A stretch of 64,000 bases of DNA, from the NCBI GenBank assembly GCA_035999365.1, contig DASYGT010000044.1:107149-171148 (forward strand), in the 5' to 3' direction. Of this stretch, positions 26,062 to 34,035 are shown piece after piece. Numbering within the stretch: the stretch's first letter is position 1; each line of letters begins with the position of its first letter. The notes beneath the pieces were generated by a model. That model saw only the letters and a list, made by a program, of their open reading frames with translations. It did no database searches and was not told the DNA's origin. Source of the stretch: DASYGT01 sp035999365. Its GTDB lineage: Bacteria; Actinomycetota; Actinomycetes; Mycobacteriales; Jatrophihabitantaceae. The position numbers were made by a program, and so were the translations under genes.

Positions 26062-26540
26062 CGCTGCGCGCTCTCGATTTGTTCCGTCGAGCCGGATCGA
26101 GGGTGCTGCGCCGAAGCACAATTGCGGCACTGACCGAACACGGTGAAGTGCGACCGGTCGACGACGAAGCCGCGCTCGGAGTGCAAGCGGTTCGCGAGAG
26201 CATCGACCAGATCCGGTGGCGCGTCGACAACGTCGCCGCAGGTGTGACACACCACGTGGATGTGGTCGTCGTCGGCCGGACGATAGGCGGGCGCACCATG
26301 GCCGAGATGGGCGTGCTTGATCATGCCGATCTGTTCCAGGACGTCGAGCGTGCGATAGATCGTGGTCAGATCGACCTCGGGAACGGCGTCGTGGATCTGT
26401 TCCGGGGTCGCGTGGCCGAGGCTGCGAACGGCGTCGAGCACCTGCTCGCGCTGCGGGGTCACCCGCATCCCGCGCGCCCGCAGCGCAGCGGTGAGCTCGG
26501 CCGGCTCGGAGCCGTGATGGTGATCCGACATCGGATTCAT
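26058..26540 (-). CDS. Fur family transcriptional regulator
   Basis: A 160-residue metalloregulator. The winged helix covers about residues 18-85 (MRVTPQREQVLDAVRSLGHATPEQIHDAVPEVDLTTIYRTLDVLEQIGMI). The metal region has HIHVVCHTCGDV and the second pair CRNCA, giving a structural CxxC zinc site. A His-rich start (MSDHHHG) may add metal binding. Fur, Zur and PerR cannot be separated by eye. ATG at 26540 or 26531 are both possible. It is coupled to ygfZ and divergent from the pabC-like gene with only 18 bases between starts. Confidence 0.92.
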   Translation of the reverse strand: MNPMSDHHHGSEPAELTAALRARGMRVTPQREQVLDAVRSLGHATPEQIHDAVPEVDLTTIYRTLDVLEQIGMIKHAHLGHGAPAYRPADDDHIHVVCHTCGDVVDAPPDLVDALANRLHSERGFVVDRSHFTVFGQCRNCASAQHPRSGSTEQIESAQR

Positions 26541-26558
26541 CGTAGGTAGCCTGAGGCC

Positions 26559-27419
26559 GTGACGGTGCGGTTGCTCGCAATTCTTGGCATGGGCCTGGTC
26601 GATCCGTCCACTCCGGTCGCCGCTGCAGACGATGCCGGCATCACCCGTGGGGACGGATGTTTCGAGGGCTGCCGGGTCGTGACCACGGCCGACGGCGTGA
26701 GCCGGGTGGACAAGCTCGATGCCCACTTGGCCCGCATGCGACGCTCGGCGGACGCGCTCGAGATCGCGTTCGAGCCGCTCGATTGGGCTTCCCTCGTCGC
26801 GACGGTGTGCCAGGCATGGCGGGTTCCGGGCGAGGCCGCTCTGAAACTCGTGCTGACCCGTGGCCGACCGGGCGCGGGGCCGACGGGTTTTCTGACCGTC
26901 TCCGACCTCCCGTCCCACTATCCCCAGCAGCGCCGCGACGGCTTGCGCGTGGTGTCCCTGACGCATGGCACGTCCCACGACGCGTACTCCTCAGCGCAGT
27001 GGCTGCTCGGGGGCGTCAAGACGCTCTCGTATGCCGTGAACATGGCGGCAATACGCGAGGCAGCGCGTCGCGGCGCAGACGACGTGATCTTCACCAGCAT
27101 CGAGGGTCAGGTTCTCGAGTCCGCGATCAGTTCGGTGGTGTGGGCGACGGGTGGGGTTCTGCGCACAACGCCCGCCGGCCCGACCGGCATCCTCGGTGGC
27201 ACGACGCAGCAGCTGCTCTTCGATCGCGCCGCGGCGGCGGGCCGGCCTACCGAGATCACCGCCGCCACCCTGGCCGACCTCCACGAGGCAGACGTGCTGT
27301 GGCTCGTCGGTAGCGTGCGCGGGCCCGTCGACGTCATCGAATTGGACGGCAAGGAACGTGCCCGCCGGCCCGATCTCGATGCGGAGATCAGACGCCTGGC
27401 CGGCTTCCCCGCGCCGTGA
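26559..27419 (+). CDS. Class IV aminotransferase, aminodeoxychorismate lyase-like
   Basis: A 286-residue PLP enzyme of fold type IV. The Schiff-base lysine is K154 in GGVKTLSYAVNM; the glutamate contacting the pyridine nitrogen lies in EGQVLESAISSVVW; GILGGTTQQLLF binds phosphate. Members convert aminodeoxychorismate to 4-aminobenzoate or act on branched-chain amino acids; Rv0812, the apparent counterpart, is usually given as a PabC-like or amino-acid transaminase. The GTG at 26559 starts VTVRLLAILGMGLVDP. Confidence 0.9.
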   Translation: MTVRLLAILGMGLVDPSTPVAAADDAGITRGDGCFEGCRVVTTADGVSRVDKLDAHLARMRRSADALEIAFEPLDWASLVATVCQAWRVPGEAALKLVLTRGRPGAGPTGFLTVSDLPSHYPQQRRDGLRVVSLTHGTSHDAYSSAQWLLGGVKTLSYAVNMAAIREAARRGADDVIFTSIEGQVLESAISSVVWATGGVLRTTPAGPTGILGGTTQQLLFDRAAAAGRPTEITAATLADLHEADVLWLVGSVRGPVDVIELDGKERARRPDLDAEIRRLAGFPAP

Positions 27420-27474
27420 TCGAAGCGTTGTCGCTCCGGCGCGAAAGTCGTTGCAGCGCTCGGTACCTCGACGT

Positions 27475-27549
27475 ATGTTTTCTGTACACGAGGAAGGAGG
27501 TGGTCCGGAGTTGTATACGTCTTGGACACGTGAGGTGGCTGCCAGCTAG
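27475..27549 (+). CDS. Small 24-residue open reading frame, MFSVHEEGGGPELYTSW-type
   Basis: ATG at 27475 to TAG at 27547-27549. The product has a Gly-rich centre and ends WTREVAAS. A strong Shine-Dalgarno-like AAGGAGGTG lies inside the frame, ten bases before an in-frame TTG that would give a 12-residue product, so either start may be used or the whole stretch may be non-coding RNA. I have an impression of having seen this reading elsewhere in actinobacteria but cannot confirm it. Confidence 0.4.
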   Translation: MFSVHEEGGGPELYTSWTREVAAS

Positions 27550-27624
27550 CCGCTGTACCAATGGACCAGCAGGGCAATGCCCGCGGCGCGCGAGCGGCGG
27601 CGAGCACTACCCGGCAGCTACCCG

Positions 27625-27680
27625 GCCCCCGAGTCGTCGGCCCGTCCAGCCGACCCGCCACGGCGGACAGACTCGGGGGC
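27625..27680 (+). terminator. Large stem-loop closing the structured region
   Basis: Perfect 11-bp arms GCCCCCGAGTC and GACTCGGGGGC enclose GTCGGC-N7-GCCGAC and a small CCGCC/GGCGG hairpin, a three-way-junction shape. It is followed by TGTTTC, a weak T tract. It could be a terminator or the 3' domain of a stable RNA. Confidence 0.6.
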
Positions 27681-27785
27681 TGTTTCATGCCCGGACACAT
27701 GTTGTTCCGCGCCCGGCTCCCGTTACGCCCTTGTGAGATCCCACGACTTCGTGCATGTTGATCAAATTGTCCGGAAGGGATCTTG

Positions 27786-30700
27786 ATGTCGAAATTTCAG
27801 GGCGCTGCCCGCCGCCGGTTGCCGGCCGGGTTGGCCTTCGCGCTGGCTGCGTCCGCTGCCGTCGCGATCACCGCCACCTCCGCCCCTGCCGGAGCGGTGA
27901 TCACGCAGCACCCCGGCACCTACGTGCCGATCCCGGCCGTGAACCTGTTAGACACCGGTAGCGCCATCGGCGTGCCGACGAAGACTCCCGTCCCCGGCCA
28001 CGCGACGGTCACAGTGCAGATAGCCGGACGCGGGAGCGGCGCGAGCCTCATTCCGGCGACCGGCGTCTCGGCGGTGGCGATGACGTTGGCAGTGACCTCG
28101 ACCGGATCCGGCTACGCCACGGTCTACCCCACCGACATCAGCCGTCCCGGAGCAGCGAGCATCGATTTCGCCGCGGGACGCACCGCCACCAATCTCGCCT
28201 ACGCCAAGCTCAGTGCCGGTGGCGCGATCAGCCTGTACACGGGAACGAGTGGCACCAGTCGCTTGTATGTGAATGTGTCGGGTTACTTCGTCGGCGGCAC
28301 GGCGACCGACGCCGCGACCTACGTACCCCTTCCGCCGGCCAACGTGCTCGACACCGGAACTGGTGTCGGTACAGGGGGGCACGTCGCCCTGGTCGCTGCG
28401 CACACCACCGTCTCCGTCACCGTGGCGGGGGCGGGTGGCGTGCCCGTGACCGGTGCCGCATCGGCCGCTCTCAACGTCGCAGTGATCAGTACGTCGGCTG
28501 GCGGTTACTTGACCGCTTACGCAACCGGTCAGGCGCGGCCAGCCGCGGCGAGCGTCGACTTCGCGGCCAAATCGACGACAGCGACACTCACCACGATCGG
28601 GCTCAGCGCGAGCGGTTCGGTGACGTTCTACAACGGGTCGTCGGCCGGTGTCCGCGTCGTGGCGAACGTGTTCGGCTACTACCGCAGCGGTGCCGCCAGC
28701 ATTCCCGGCAGCTTCGTCCAGGTGACGCCGACCAACCTGTACGACAGCGCAGTCGACGGCGGCAACGTGCCGGCTCACGGAACCGTCGACGCGGCGACCC
28801 AGTCGAACGCAGCCCGCGCCGCCGCATGGACCGACGGAAGGTCTGCCCTTGTCGTAGCCGTCGCCGTGGTCAATCCCTCGGTGTCGGGCTTCCTGACCGC
28901 GTACTCGGCGCAAATTCCCCGCCCAGGTGCGGCAAATCTTGATTTCTCGCCCAGCCAACTGACCCTCAACGGCGCCGTCGTACAGGTGACCGATCAGGGA
29001 GACGTCGATCTGTACAACGGCTCGTCCGGGTCGATCCGCGCAGTGGTGAACCTCTTCGGCTACTACCTCGACGGCCCGGTCTCGCCATTGCACTGGACCG
29101 GACCGACGGATCTCAACCCGCGCACGGGATTCCCGAACTCGGTGTCGTGTGCGTCGGTGACGTTCTGCGCCGCTGTTGACGGCGCCGGCGCATTCACCAC
29201 CTTCAACGGCACAACGTGGACGACACCCGTGCAGCCAGTGCACGCGGGTTCCTCCCGCGAGCTGGTATCGGTGTCGTGCGCCCCGGCAACAACCTTCTGT
29301 GTCGTCATGGACCAGGACGGCGCGACCTACAAGTTCAACGGCAGCACCTGGGCCACCGCTGGTTCTATCGGGTGGAGCAACCCGGCGACATTCAGCCCGC
29401 AGACATTGTCGTGCCCGACGACGACTCGCTGCGTTGCGGTCAACGTCGACGAGACCTCCCTGTTCGACGGCACGTCCTGGTCAGCACCGACGGCATTGGG
29501 CGGACTTGGAGCCAACGGCTGGATCGGCTCGGTCTCCTGCGTGAGTGCGACGCACTGTGTCGCGGTCGGCGGCCATACGGCCAGCGACGGCAGCAATCCG
29601 CAGGGAATCAGCATCACGTTCGACGGCACGTCCTGGTCGGCCACCACCACAGTGGCGACGAGCGACTACCTCGCCGAGTTGTCGTGTATCGCGACGACGT
29701 TCTGCCTCGCCGTCAGCTTCAGCAACCAGGTCGCCGGATACACCGGCACCGCGTGGACCGCGGCACGGACGATCACCACCGAGCCGTTCCATTTCACCGA
29801 CGTCTCGTGTGCGTCGTCGGCGTTCTGCATGGTCGGTTACGTGGACGCGAACAACAACGCGCGATACCAGATCTTCAACGGTGCGACCTGGACCGCAGAC
29901 GCCCCGATCGGGACCGCCCAGCACGCCGGTCTCGCCTGCCCGTCCGTCGGATTCTGTGTCGAGTTCGATGCCCAAGGCTCCACGTCGATCTACAAGAACG
30001 GCGCTTGGAGTACGTCGCCGGTGCAGGTCGACCCGCTCGGGCAGAACACCGCCTCGGTGTCCTGCCGAGCCGCGCACGACTGTGTTGCGGTCGACAGTTC
30101 CGGCAATGCCTTCACCTACAACGGGACGTCGTGGAGCAAGACGATCGTCGATGTAGCCAATCCGTTGGAATGGGTGTCCTGTACTGCGACCATCTGCGTC
30201 GGTGTGGGGCGGAACGGCAGCGCGCGCGTTCTCACCGGCTCCACGTGGTCTGCGCGAGCGGTTGCCGATCCGGCCGGTGAATTCCTGTCCGGAGTCTCGT
30301 GTGCGACTGCGACGTTCTGCGTAGCCGTGGGTGTCAACGGCGATGCCATCACTTTCAACGGTTCCACCTGGGCGGCCCCCGTTCTCGTGGACGCCGGCGC
30401 CTTGCTCACCAGCGTCTCGTGCCCGACCATCACGTTCTGCGCGGCGAGCGACACGCGGGGAGGCGTGTACACGTTCAACGGCACGTCATGGTCTGCACGC
30501 ATGCCGACGCAGCCTGCCGAGCAGGTCGTGATCCCGGAGATCTGGTGCACGTCGTCGACGTTCTGCGTGATGGCCGACGATGCGGGTGTAGAGATGTACG
30601 ACGGCACAACATGGACGGCCGCTGACGCGCATATCGCCGACGGCCAACCGACCACGGTCATGTGCACATCGCCGACATTCTGCGTCGTCGTTGCGACTGG

Positions 30701-30863
30701 TGACGAGGCCGTCACCTTCGACGGCACGCAATGGTCGGTGCCCACGCGCCTGGTGAGTGGAATCCCGAGCCCGGAGAGCTTCGACCGGCCCGAAAGCGTG
30801 TTCTGCACCAGCTCAACTGCGTGCGTGCTGGTCAACGACGAGACGTCTTGGGTCTCGTCCTAG
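27786..30863 (+). CDS. Large secreted protein: three beta repeats plus fourteen Cys-paired propeller blades
   Basis: A 1025-residue exported protein. The signal peptide ends near residue 39 (ATSAPAGA). Residues about 44-435 hold three repeats of about 130 residues, each from YVP(I/L)P--N(L/V)LDTG to N(V/L)(S/F)GY(F/Y). From about 445 to the end come fourteen short repeats of the form SC-x5-FC-x-A-x7-F(N/D)GT-W, each with two cysteines; the last is truncated. Fourteen is twice seven, so two seven-bladed propellers with disulfide-locked blades is a reasonable inference. No sorting signal or anchor. ATG at 27786 follows GAAGGGA. Function unknown; adhesion or carbohydrate binding is a guess. Confidence 0.85.
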   Translation: MSKFQGAARRRLPAGLAFALAASAAVAITATSAPAGAVITQHPGTYVPIPAVNLLDTGSAIGVPTKTPVPGHATVTVQIAGRGSGASLIPATGVSAVAMTLAVTSTGSGYATVYPTDISRPGAASIDFAAGRTATNLAYAKLSAGGAISLYTGTSGTSRLYVNVSGYFVGGTATDAATYVPLPPANVLDTGTGVGTGGHVALVAAHTTVSVTVAGAGGVPVTGAASAALNVAVISTSAGGYLTAYATGQARPAAASVDFAAKSTTATLTTIGLSASGSVTFYNGSSAGVRVVANVFGYYRSGAASIPGSFVQVTPTNLYDSAVDGGNVPAHGTVDAATQSNAARAAAWTDGRSALVVAVAVVNPSVSGFLTAYSAQIPRPGAANLDFSPSQLTLNGAVVQVTDQGDVDLYNGSSGSIRAVVNLFGYYLDGPVSPLHWTGPTDLNPRTGFPNSVSCASVTFCAAVDGAGAFTTFNGTTWTTPVQPVHAGSSRELVSVSCAPATTFCVVMDQDGATYKFNGSTWATAGSIGWSNPATFSPQTLSCPTTTRCVAVNVDETSLFDGTSWSAPTALGGLGANGWIGSVSCVSATHCVAVGGHTASDGSNPQGISITFDGTSWSATTTVATSDYLAELSCIATTFCLAVSFSNQVAGYTGTAWTAARTITTEPFHFTDVSCASSAFCMVGYVDANNNARYQIFNGATWTADAPIGTAQHAGLACPSVGFCVEFDAQGSTSIYKNGAWSTSPVQVDPLGQNTASVSCRAAHDCVAVDSSGNAFTYNGTSWSKTIVDVANPLEWVSCTATICVGVGRNGSARVLTGSTWSARAVADPAGEFLSGVSCATATFCVAVGVNGDAITFNGSTWAAPVLVDAGALLTSVSCPTITFCAASDTRGGVYTFNGTSWSARMPTQPAEQVVIPEIWCTSSTFCVMADDAGVEMYDGTTWTAADAHIADGQPTTVMCTSPTFCVVVATGDEAVTFDGTQWSVPTRLVSGIPSPESFDRPESVFCTSSTACVLVNDETSWVSS

Positions 30864-31792
30864 ATCAGGTTGACGAGACGGTAGATCGGCCGCGACACCG
30901 GGGTCACCAGGCCTTCCTCCTGAAGGAAGGTCATGATCTTCTCGCCGAGCCAGCGTCGAGTCGCGGCGTTGTTCGGATTGTGCCGCGCCGCGCGCACGGC
31001 CTCCTTGCGGTCGAGCCCGACGGCTTCGTACACGTCCGGGTTGATCAGCGAATGCACGACGAACGCACTCACCAGCGCCGTCACGACGTTGTTGACCAGC
31101 CTCGCCACGGGACCGGACTTGGCCATCACCCGCGAAACCTCCTCACGCGCGAATCGCACGTGCCGTGCTTCCTCGACGACGTGAATCCGGTTCACCATCC
31201 GGATGAGCGGATTGATCGTTTCGTCGTGCATCGTCGAACGCTGCAGCCGATCGGTGACCTCCTCAGCAACCAGCACGGGGGCGAACAGCGCCGGGCCCCG
31301 CGCGGTTGCCTTGTAGATCCGCGCGAGGTGATGGATGTACGCGGGCGGGCGGTAGGTCGGCACACCCATCCGCGAGATCGCCTTGGCGAACATGATGATG
31401 TGCCTGGTCTCATCGCCGATCTCGGTGAGCGCGTAGTGCGTGTGCGGCGCCTGGGGATCCTGGTGGTAGGCGTAGCGCGCCAGCATCTGCACCAGGATGA
31501 TCTCGAACCACAGCCCGGTGCCGGCGATGCTCGCCAGCTCGTGCTTGGACAGTTCGATGCGCTGCTGCTGGCTCATCCCGTCCCACAGCGCCGTGCCGTA
31601 CAGCGAGACGCGCTCGAGCGGCATGTACGCCATGCCCTCGGTCACCGGGGCGTCCCAGTCGATGTCCAGCAGCGGGTCATAGGAGTTCTTGGCCGATGAG
31701 CTGAGTAAGCGCAGCGCGGTCTTCGTGCGCTGGTCCAGCTCAGCGGGGGAACCGGACGCTGCGTCCGTCCGCGTGGCGGGGGATGCGGTCAT
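30860..31792 (-). CDS. AurF-type di-iron oxygenase
   Basis: A 310-residue ferritin-like protein of the AurF (p-aminobenzoate N-oxygenase) family. Likely metal ligands are in WFEIILVQMLARYAYHQD, EIGDETRHIIMF, VAEEVTD and VVEEARHVRFAREE, the carboxylate/histidine pattern of four-helix di-iron enzymes. The substrate is unknown; actinobacterial relatives next to TetR genes are common. It overlaps the convergent blade protein by four bases. The 214-base upstream gap, shared with tetR, has a perfect 15-bp inverted repeat. Confidence 0.87.
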   Translation of the reverse strand: MTASPATRTDAASGSPAELDQRTKTALRLLSSSAKNSYDPLLDIDWDAPVTEGMAYMPLERVSLYGTALWDGMSQQQRIELSKHELASIAGTGLWFEIILVQMLARYAYHQDPQAPHTHYALTEIGDETRHIIMFAKAISRMGVPTYRPPAYIHHLARIYKATARGPALFAPVLVAEEVTDRLQRSTMHDETINPLIRMVNRIHVVEEARHVRFAREEVSRVMAKSGPVARLVNNVVTALVSAFVVHSLINPDVYEAVGLDRKEAVRAARHNPNNAATRRWLGEKIMTFLQEEGLVTPVSRPIYRLVNLI

Positions 31793-31919
31793 GGGCCGTC
31801 ACCGTCCGATCTCTGAGGAGCCGCAGATCTTCACGGCACCGGGCCTGGCGCGATCTAGCTATGACAAGATGTACCAGTAATATCTGCAGGTGACAAGCCG
31901 TAACACATATCGGCACGTC

Positions 31920-31968
31920 CGATCGTGTCCGATCCGGACCACCTGATGGTCACGATCGGACACGATCG
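31920..31968. promoter_or_regulatory. Perfect 15-bp inverted repeat between the AurF and TetR genes
   Basis: Arms CGATCGTGTCCGATC (31920-31934) and GATCGGACACGATCG (31954-31968) are separated by 19 bases in the divergent promoter region, 38 bases before tetR. Half-sites of this kind fit a TetR-family operator controlling both genes. A second direct repeat of CTTGTCA lies closer to the oxygenase start. Confidence 0.65.
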
Positions 31969-32006
31969 CTCGATACGGAGCCGGCTGTCGCGGTTACCCT
32001 TCGGCC

Positions 32007-32687
32007 ATGACGGAGCACGCCCGCGATGGACGTTCGACGCGCTGGGATCCGCATCGGCGCGAGCGTCGGCTCGCGATCATCAACGCGGCGATTTCGGCGA
32101 TCGAGGCGCACGGGGCGCAGGCGCTGACCGGGCAGATCGCCGAGATGGCAGGCGTCCCGCGCACCCACGTCTACCGGCACTTCGACGGCAAGCAGGCCCT
32201 CGATGTCGCGGTCGCCCGGCACGTCGCCGCTCAAATCGGGCAGCAGATTCGCACCGGTCTCGCGACGAAGGGTTCGGCGCGCGACATCATCAGCGCCTCG
32301 ATCAGCCAGCACCTCGGCTGGATCGAGGCGCACCCCAACCTCTACCGGTTCCTCGCGCAGCACGCCTTCACGGTCAACTCGACCGGATCGCCCGTCATCG
32401 ACGACGCCAAGGCTGCCTTCGCCACCGAGCTCACCTCCCTGCTCGAGCGGTACATGACCTACTTCAAGCTCGACACAGCACCCGCCGAGCGGGTCATCGT
32501 CGGCGTCGTGGGGCTCGTCGATGCCACAGCCGCCTGGTGGCTGGAGCACCGCGACATCCCGCGGGCCGAGCTGACCAGCGACCTCACCGACCAGGTGTGG
32601 CTCATCCTCGACAACACCGTCCGCTCGCTCGGATTGGTGCTCGATCCGGACACGCCGCTGCCGGGCAACGAGAGCCCGCAGCGCTGA
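32007..32687 (+). CDS. TetR family transcriptional regulator
   Basis: A 226-residue repressor. The basic start (WDPHRRERRLAIINAAI) leads into the helix-turn-helix (LTGQIAEMAGVPRTHVYRHFDGKQAL, about residues 35-62). The ligand domain has GWIEAHPNLYRFLAQHAF and GVVGLVDATAAWWLEHR, matching segments of the TetR protein at 7187-7894. It is divergent from the AurF-type oxygenase and probably represses it and itself. Confidence 0.92.
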   Translation: MTEHARDGRSTRWDPHRRERRLAIINAAISAIEAHGAQALTGQIAEMAGVPRTHVYRHFDGKQALDVAVARHVAAQIGQQIRTGLATKGSARDIISASISQHLGWIEAHPNLYRFLAQHAFTVNSTGSPVIDDAKAAFATELTSLLERYMTYFKLDTAPAERVIVGVVGLVDATAAWWLEHRDIPRAELTSDLTDQVWLILDNTVRSLGLVLDPDTPLPGNESPQR

Positions 32688-32688
32688 G

Positions 32689-33213
32689 TCAGACGGGCTG
32701 GCGTTCGAGTCGCGCGTTGAGATGCGGCGCGTACGGCCCACTCACGGCGAGCTCGGTCGCGTAGGCGAGCGCGCCGTCGACGAGCGCGTACAGGCGCCGC
32801 TCGCCGGATACGGTCATGGCTGTCGGCGCGTGCTCGGCTGAAGTTGTGGCCAGCTCCCAGCGCTGATCGCCTGCCAGTCCGGCGAACACCAGGGCCTGCC
32901 CGGTGTTCGACGCGATCACGGCTTCGACGTTGTCGCCGGCGCCCACCCGCCAGAATCCGGATTCGCGCCACGCCTGCCGCATCACTGCGCCGTCCTCATC
33001 GAAGAGCCACGACCGCGCCTCGTAGGCGAGAAAGGGACGTCCGTCGTGCACGAAGGTCATCTGCTGCCCGTAGCTGAACTCCGTCTGGGTACCGGGGACT
33101 AGGCCGGTGCCGGCGCCACGCCACACACCGACAAGCGGCAGCAACGACAGCAACGCATCGTTGATCGGCGAACCCGAACGCAGGTCGGCGGTGTCGGGAG
33201 TCGGTTGCGTCAT
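32689..33213 (-). CDS. Nitrobindin-like haem-binding beta-barrel protein (FABP/UPF0678)
   Basis: A 174-residue ten-strand barrel protein. It has LLPLVGVWRGAGTGLVPG near the start, FSYGQQMTFVHDGRPFLAYEARSW in the middle and H164 in APHLNARLERQ, the histidine that binds haem in nitrobindins. The M. tuberculosis counterpart is Rv0813c. A peroxynitrite- or NO-related role is inferred from the family. ATG at 33213; the stop lies two bases from the tetR stop. Confidence 0.9.
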   Translation of the reverse strand: MTQPTPDTADLRSGSPINDALLSLLPLVGVWRGAGTGLVPGTQTEFSYGQQMTFVHDGRPFLAYEARSWLFDEDGAVMRQAWRESGFWRVGAGDNVEAVIASNTGQALVFAGLAGDQRWELATTSAEHAPTAMTVSGERRLYALVDGALAYATELAVSGPYAPHLNARLERQPV

Positions 33214-33235
33214 CGGACGTTGCGGTAGGCGCTGC

Positions 33236-33334
33236 TCAGCGCCGACCGGCGAACAGCTTCGCGGCGAGGACATACGACATCACGGCGAAGCCGAGGACTG
33301 CCACGACCAGCACCGCGACGGAAGCGACCTGCAT
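33236..33334 (-). CDS. Small single-span membrane protein
   Basis: A 32-residue reading frame, ATG at 33334 to TGA at 33236. Almost all of it is one hydrophobic segment (VASVAVLVVAVLGFAVM) followed by KLFAGRR, the usual positive-inside tail. It lies between the nitrobindin gene and the divergent DsrE gene. The ribosome site is weak, so coding status is not secure. Confidence 0.45.
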   Translation of the reverse strand: MQVASVAVLVVAVLGFAVMSYVLAAKLFAGRR

Positions 33335-33351
33335 ACCGGCAGGATATCGGT

Positions 33352-33726
33352 ATGGCGCCCCCGATTCTGCGATCTCTCGTCGTCAAGTGCACCGCTGGTG
33401 TCGAGGAGGCCGAGCGGTGCGCGCAGGCGTTCACGGTCGCGGCCACCGCAATCGCAGCAGGCGCCGACGTATCGATGTGGCTCACCGGAGAAGCCGTGTG
33501 GCTGGCCGTCCCCGGGCGCGCCGAGGCCTTCGAGCTGCCGCATTCGGCACCACTCGCTGAACTTCGGGACACGATCGTGGCCGGCGGCCGGCTCACCGTG
33601 TGCACGCAATGTGCGGCGCGGCGTGGTCTCGACGCTGCGGATCTGGTGGCCGGCGCCGTGATCGCGGGCAGCACCCTGTTCGTGGACGAGTGCCTGAGCA
33701 CGGATGCCCAGGCACTCGTCTACTAG
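33352..33726 (+). CDS. DsrE/DsrF-like family protein
   Basis: A 124-residue alpha/beta sulfur-relay-like protein. The N-terminal strand VVKCTAGVEEAERCAQAFTVAATAIAAGADVSMWLTGEAVWLA fits the DsrE fold, and CTQC precedes the last helices. Cysteines in the loop before AARRGL could carry persulfide. It converges on the DUF1416-sulfurtransferase operon with a three-base gap, and a sulfur-transfer role with those genes is inferred from context. Confidence 0.82.
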   Translation: MAPPILRSLVVKCTAGVEEAERCAQAFTVAATAIAAGADVSMWLTGEAVWLAVPGRAEAFELPHSAPLAELRDTIVAGGRLTVCTQCAARRGLDAADLVAGAVIAGSTLFVDECLSTDAQALVY

Positions 33727-33729
33727 CAG

Positions 33730-34029
33730 CTAGGCAAGCGAGAGTGACGCTTCGACCAGTCCGGGTTGCGTTGCCGCGACGGCCTTACGCGCCGATCCGT
33801 CCTTGTGCATGACGGACAGAGTCCACTCGCCCGGTGCGGCGAAGAACCGGAAGTCGCCGGTCGCGGATGTGACGACCTCGGCCGTGAATTCACCCGTCGA
33901 GTCGAGCAACCGGACGTAGGCACCAGGAACGTTCGCCTCGCCCTGGCGAACGACGCCGTAGATCACCGTCTCCTTGGTGAGGTCGATGCCCGGTGGCAGG
34001 GTGGGCGTCTGAGCGGGAGCACCGCACAT
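33730..34029 (-). CDS. DUF1416 family protein (SseC type)
   Basis: A 99-residue actinobacterial protein that starts MCGAP and contains a carboxypeptidase-regulatory-like beta sandwich (VIYGVVRQGEANVPGAYVRLLDSTGEFTAEVVTS). It is always found after a thiosulfate sulfurtransferase gene; in M. tuberculosis the pair is sseC-cysA. Function unknown, with a link to sulfur transfer. Six bases separate it from the upstream sulfurtransferase stop. Confidence 0.9.
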   Translation of the reverse strand: MCGAPAQTPTLPPGIDLTKETVIYGVVRQGEANVPGAYVRLLDSTGEFTAEVVTSATGDFRFFAAPGEWTLSVMHKDGSARKAVAATQPGLVEASLSLA

Positions 34030-34035
34030 CGTCGG

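Larger units (their letters stand above)
27463..27681 (+). ncRNA. Candidate structured RNA downstream of the pabC-like gene
   Basis: The 366-base gap between the pabC-like gene and the blade protein contains a run of RNA-like structure. GAGGAAGGAGGTGGTCC at about 27490-27506 has a ten-base match to the anti-Shine-Dalgarno end of 16S rRNA. Downstream are GGGC-AAT-GCCC, Arg/Gly-rich GC blocks and a large closing stem (27625-27635 with 27670-27680) that encloses a second hairpin. A 24-codon reading frame overlaps the start. The boundaries are estimates. Past 27681 only the promoter and GAAGGGA ribosome site of the next gene were seen. Confidence 0.5.

Noticed and set aside
27948..29243. 431-residue open frame antisense to the blade protein
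   Set aside because: Same mirror-frame composition; the sense strand has a signal peptide and ordered repeats.
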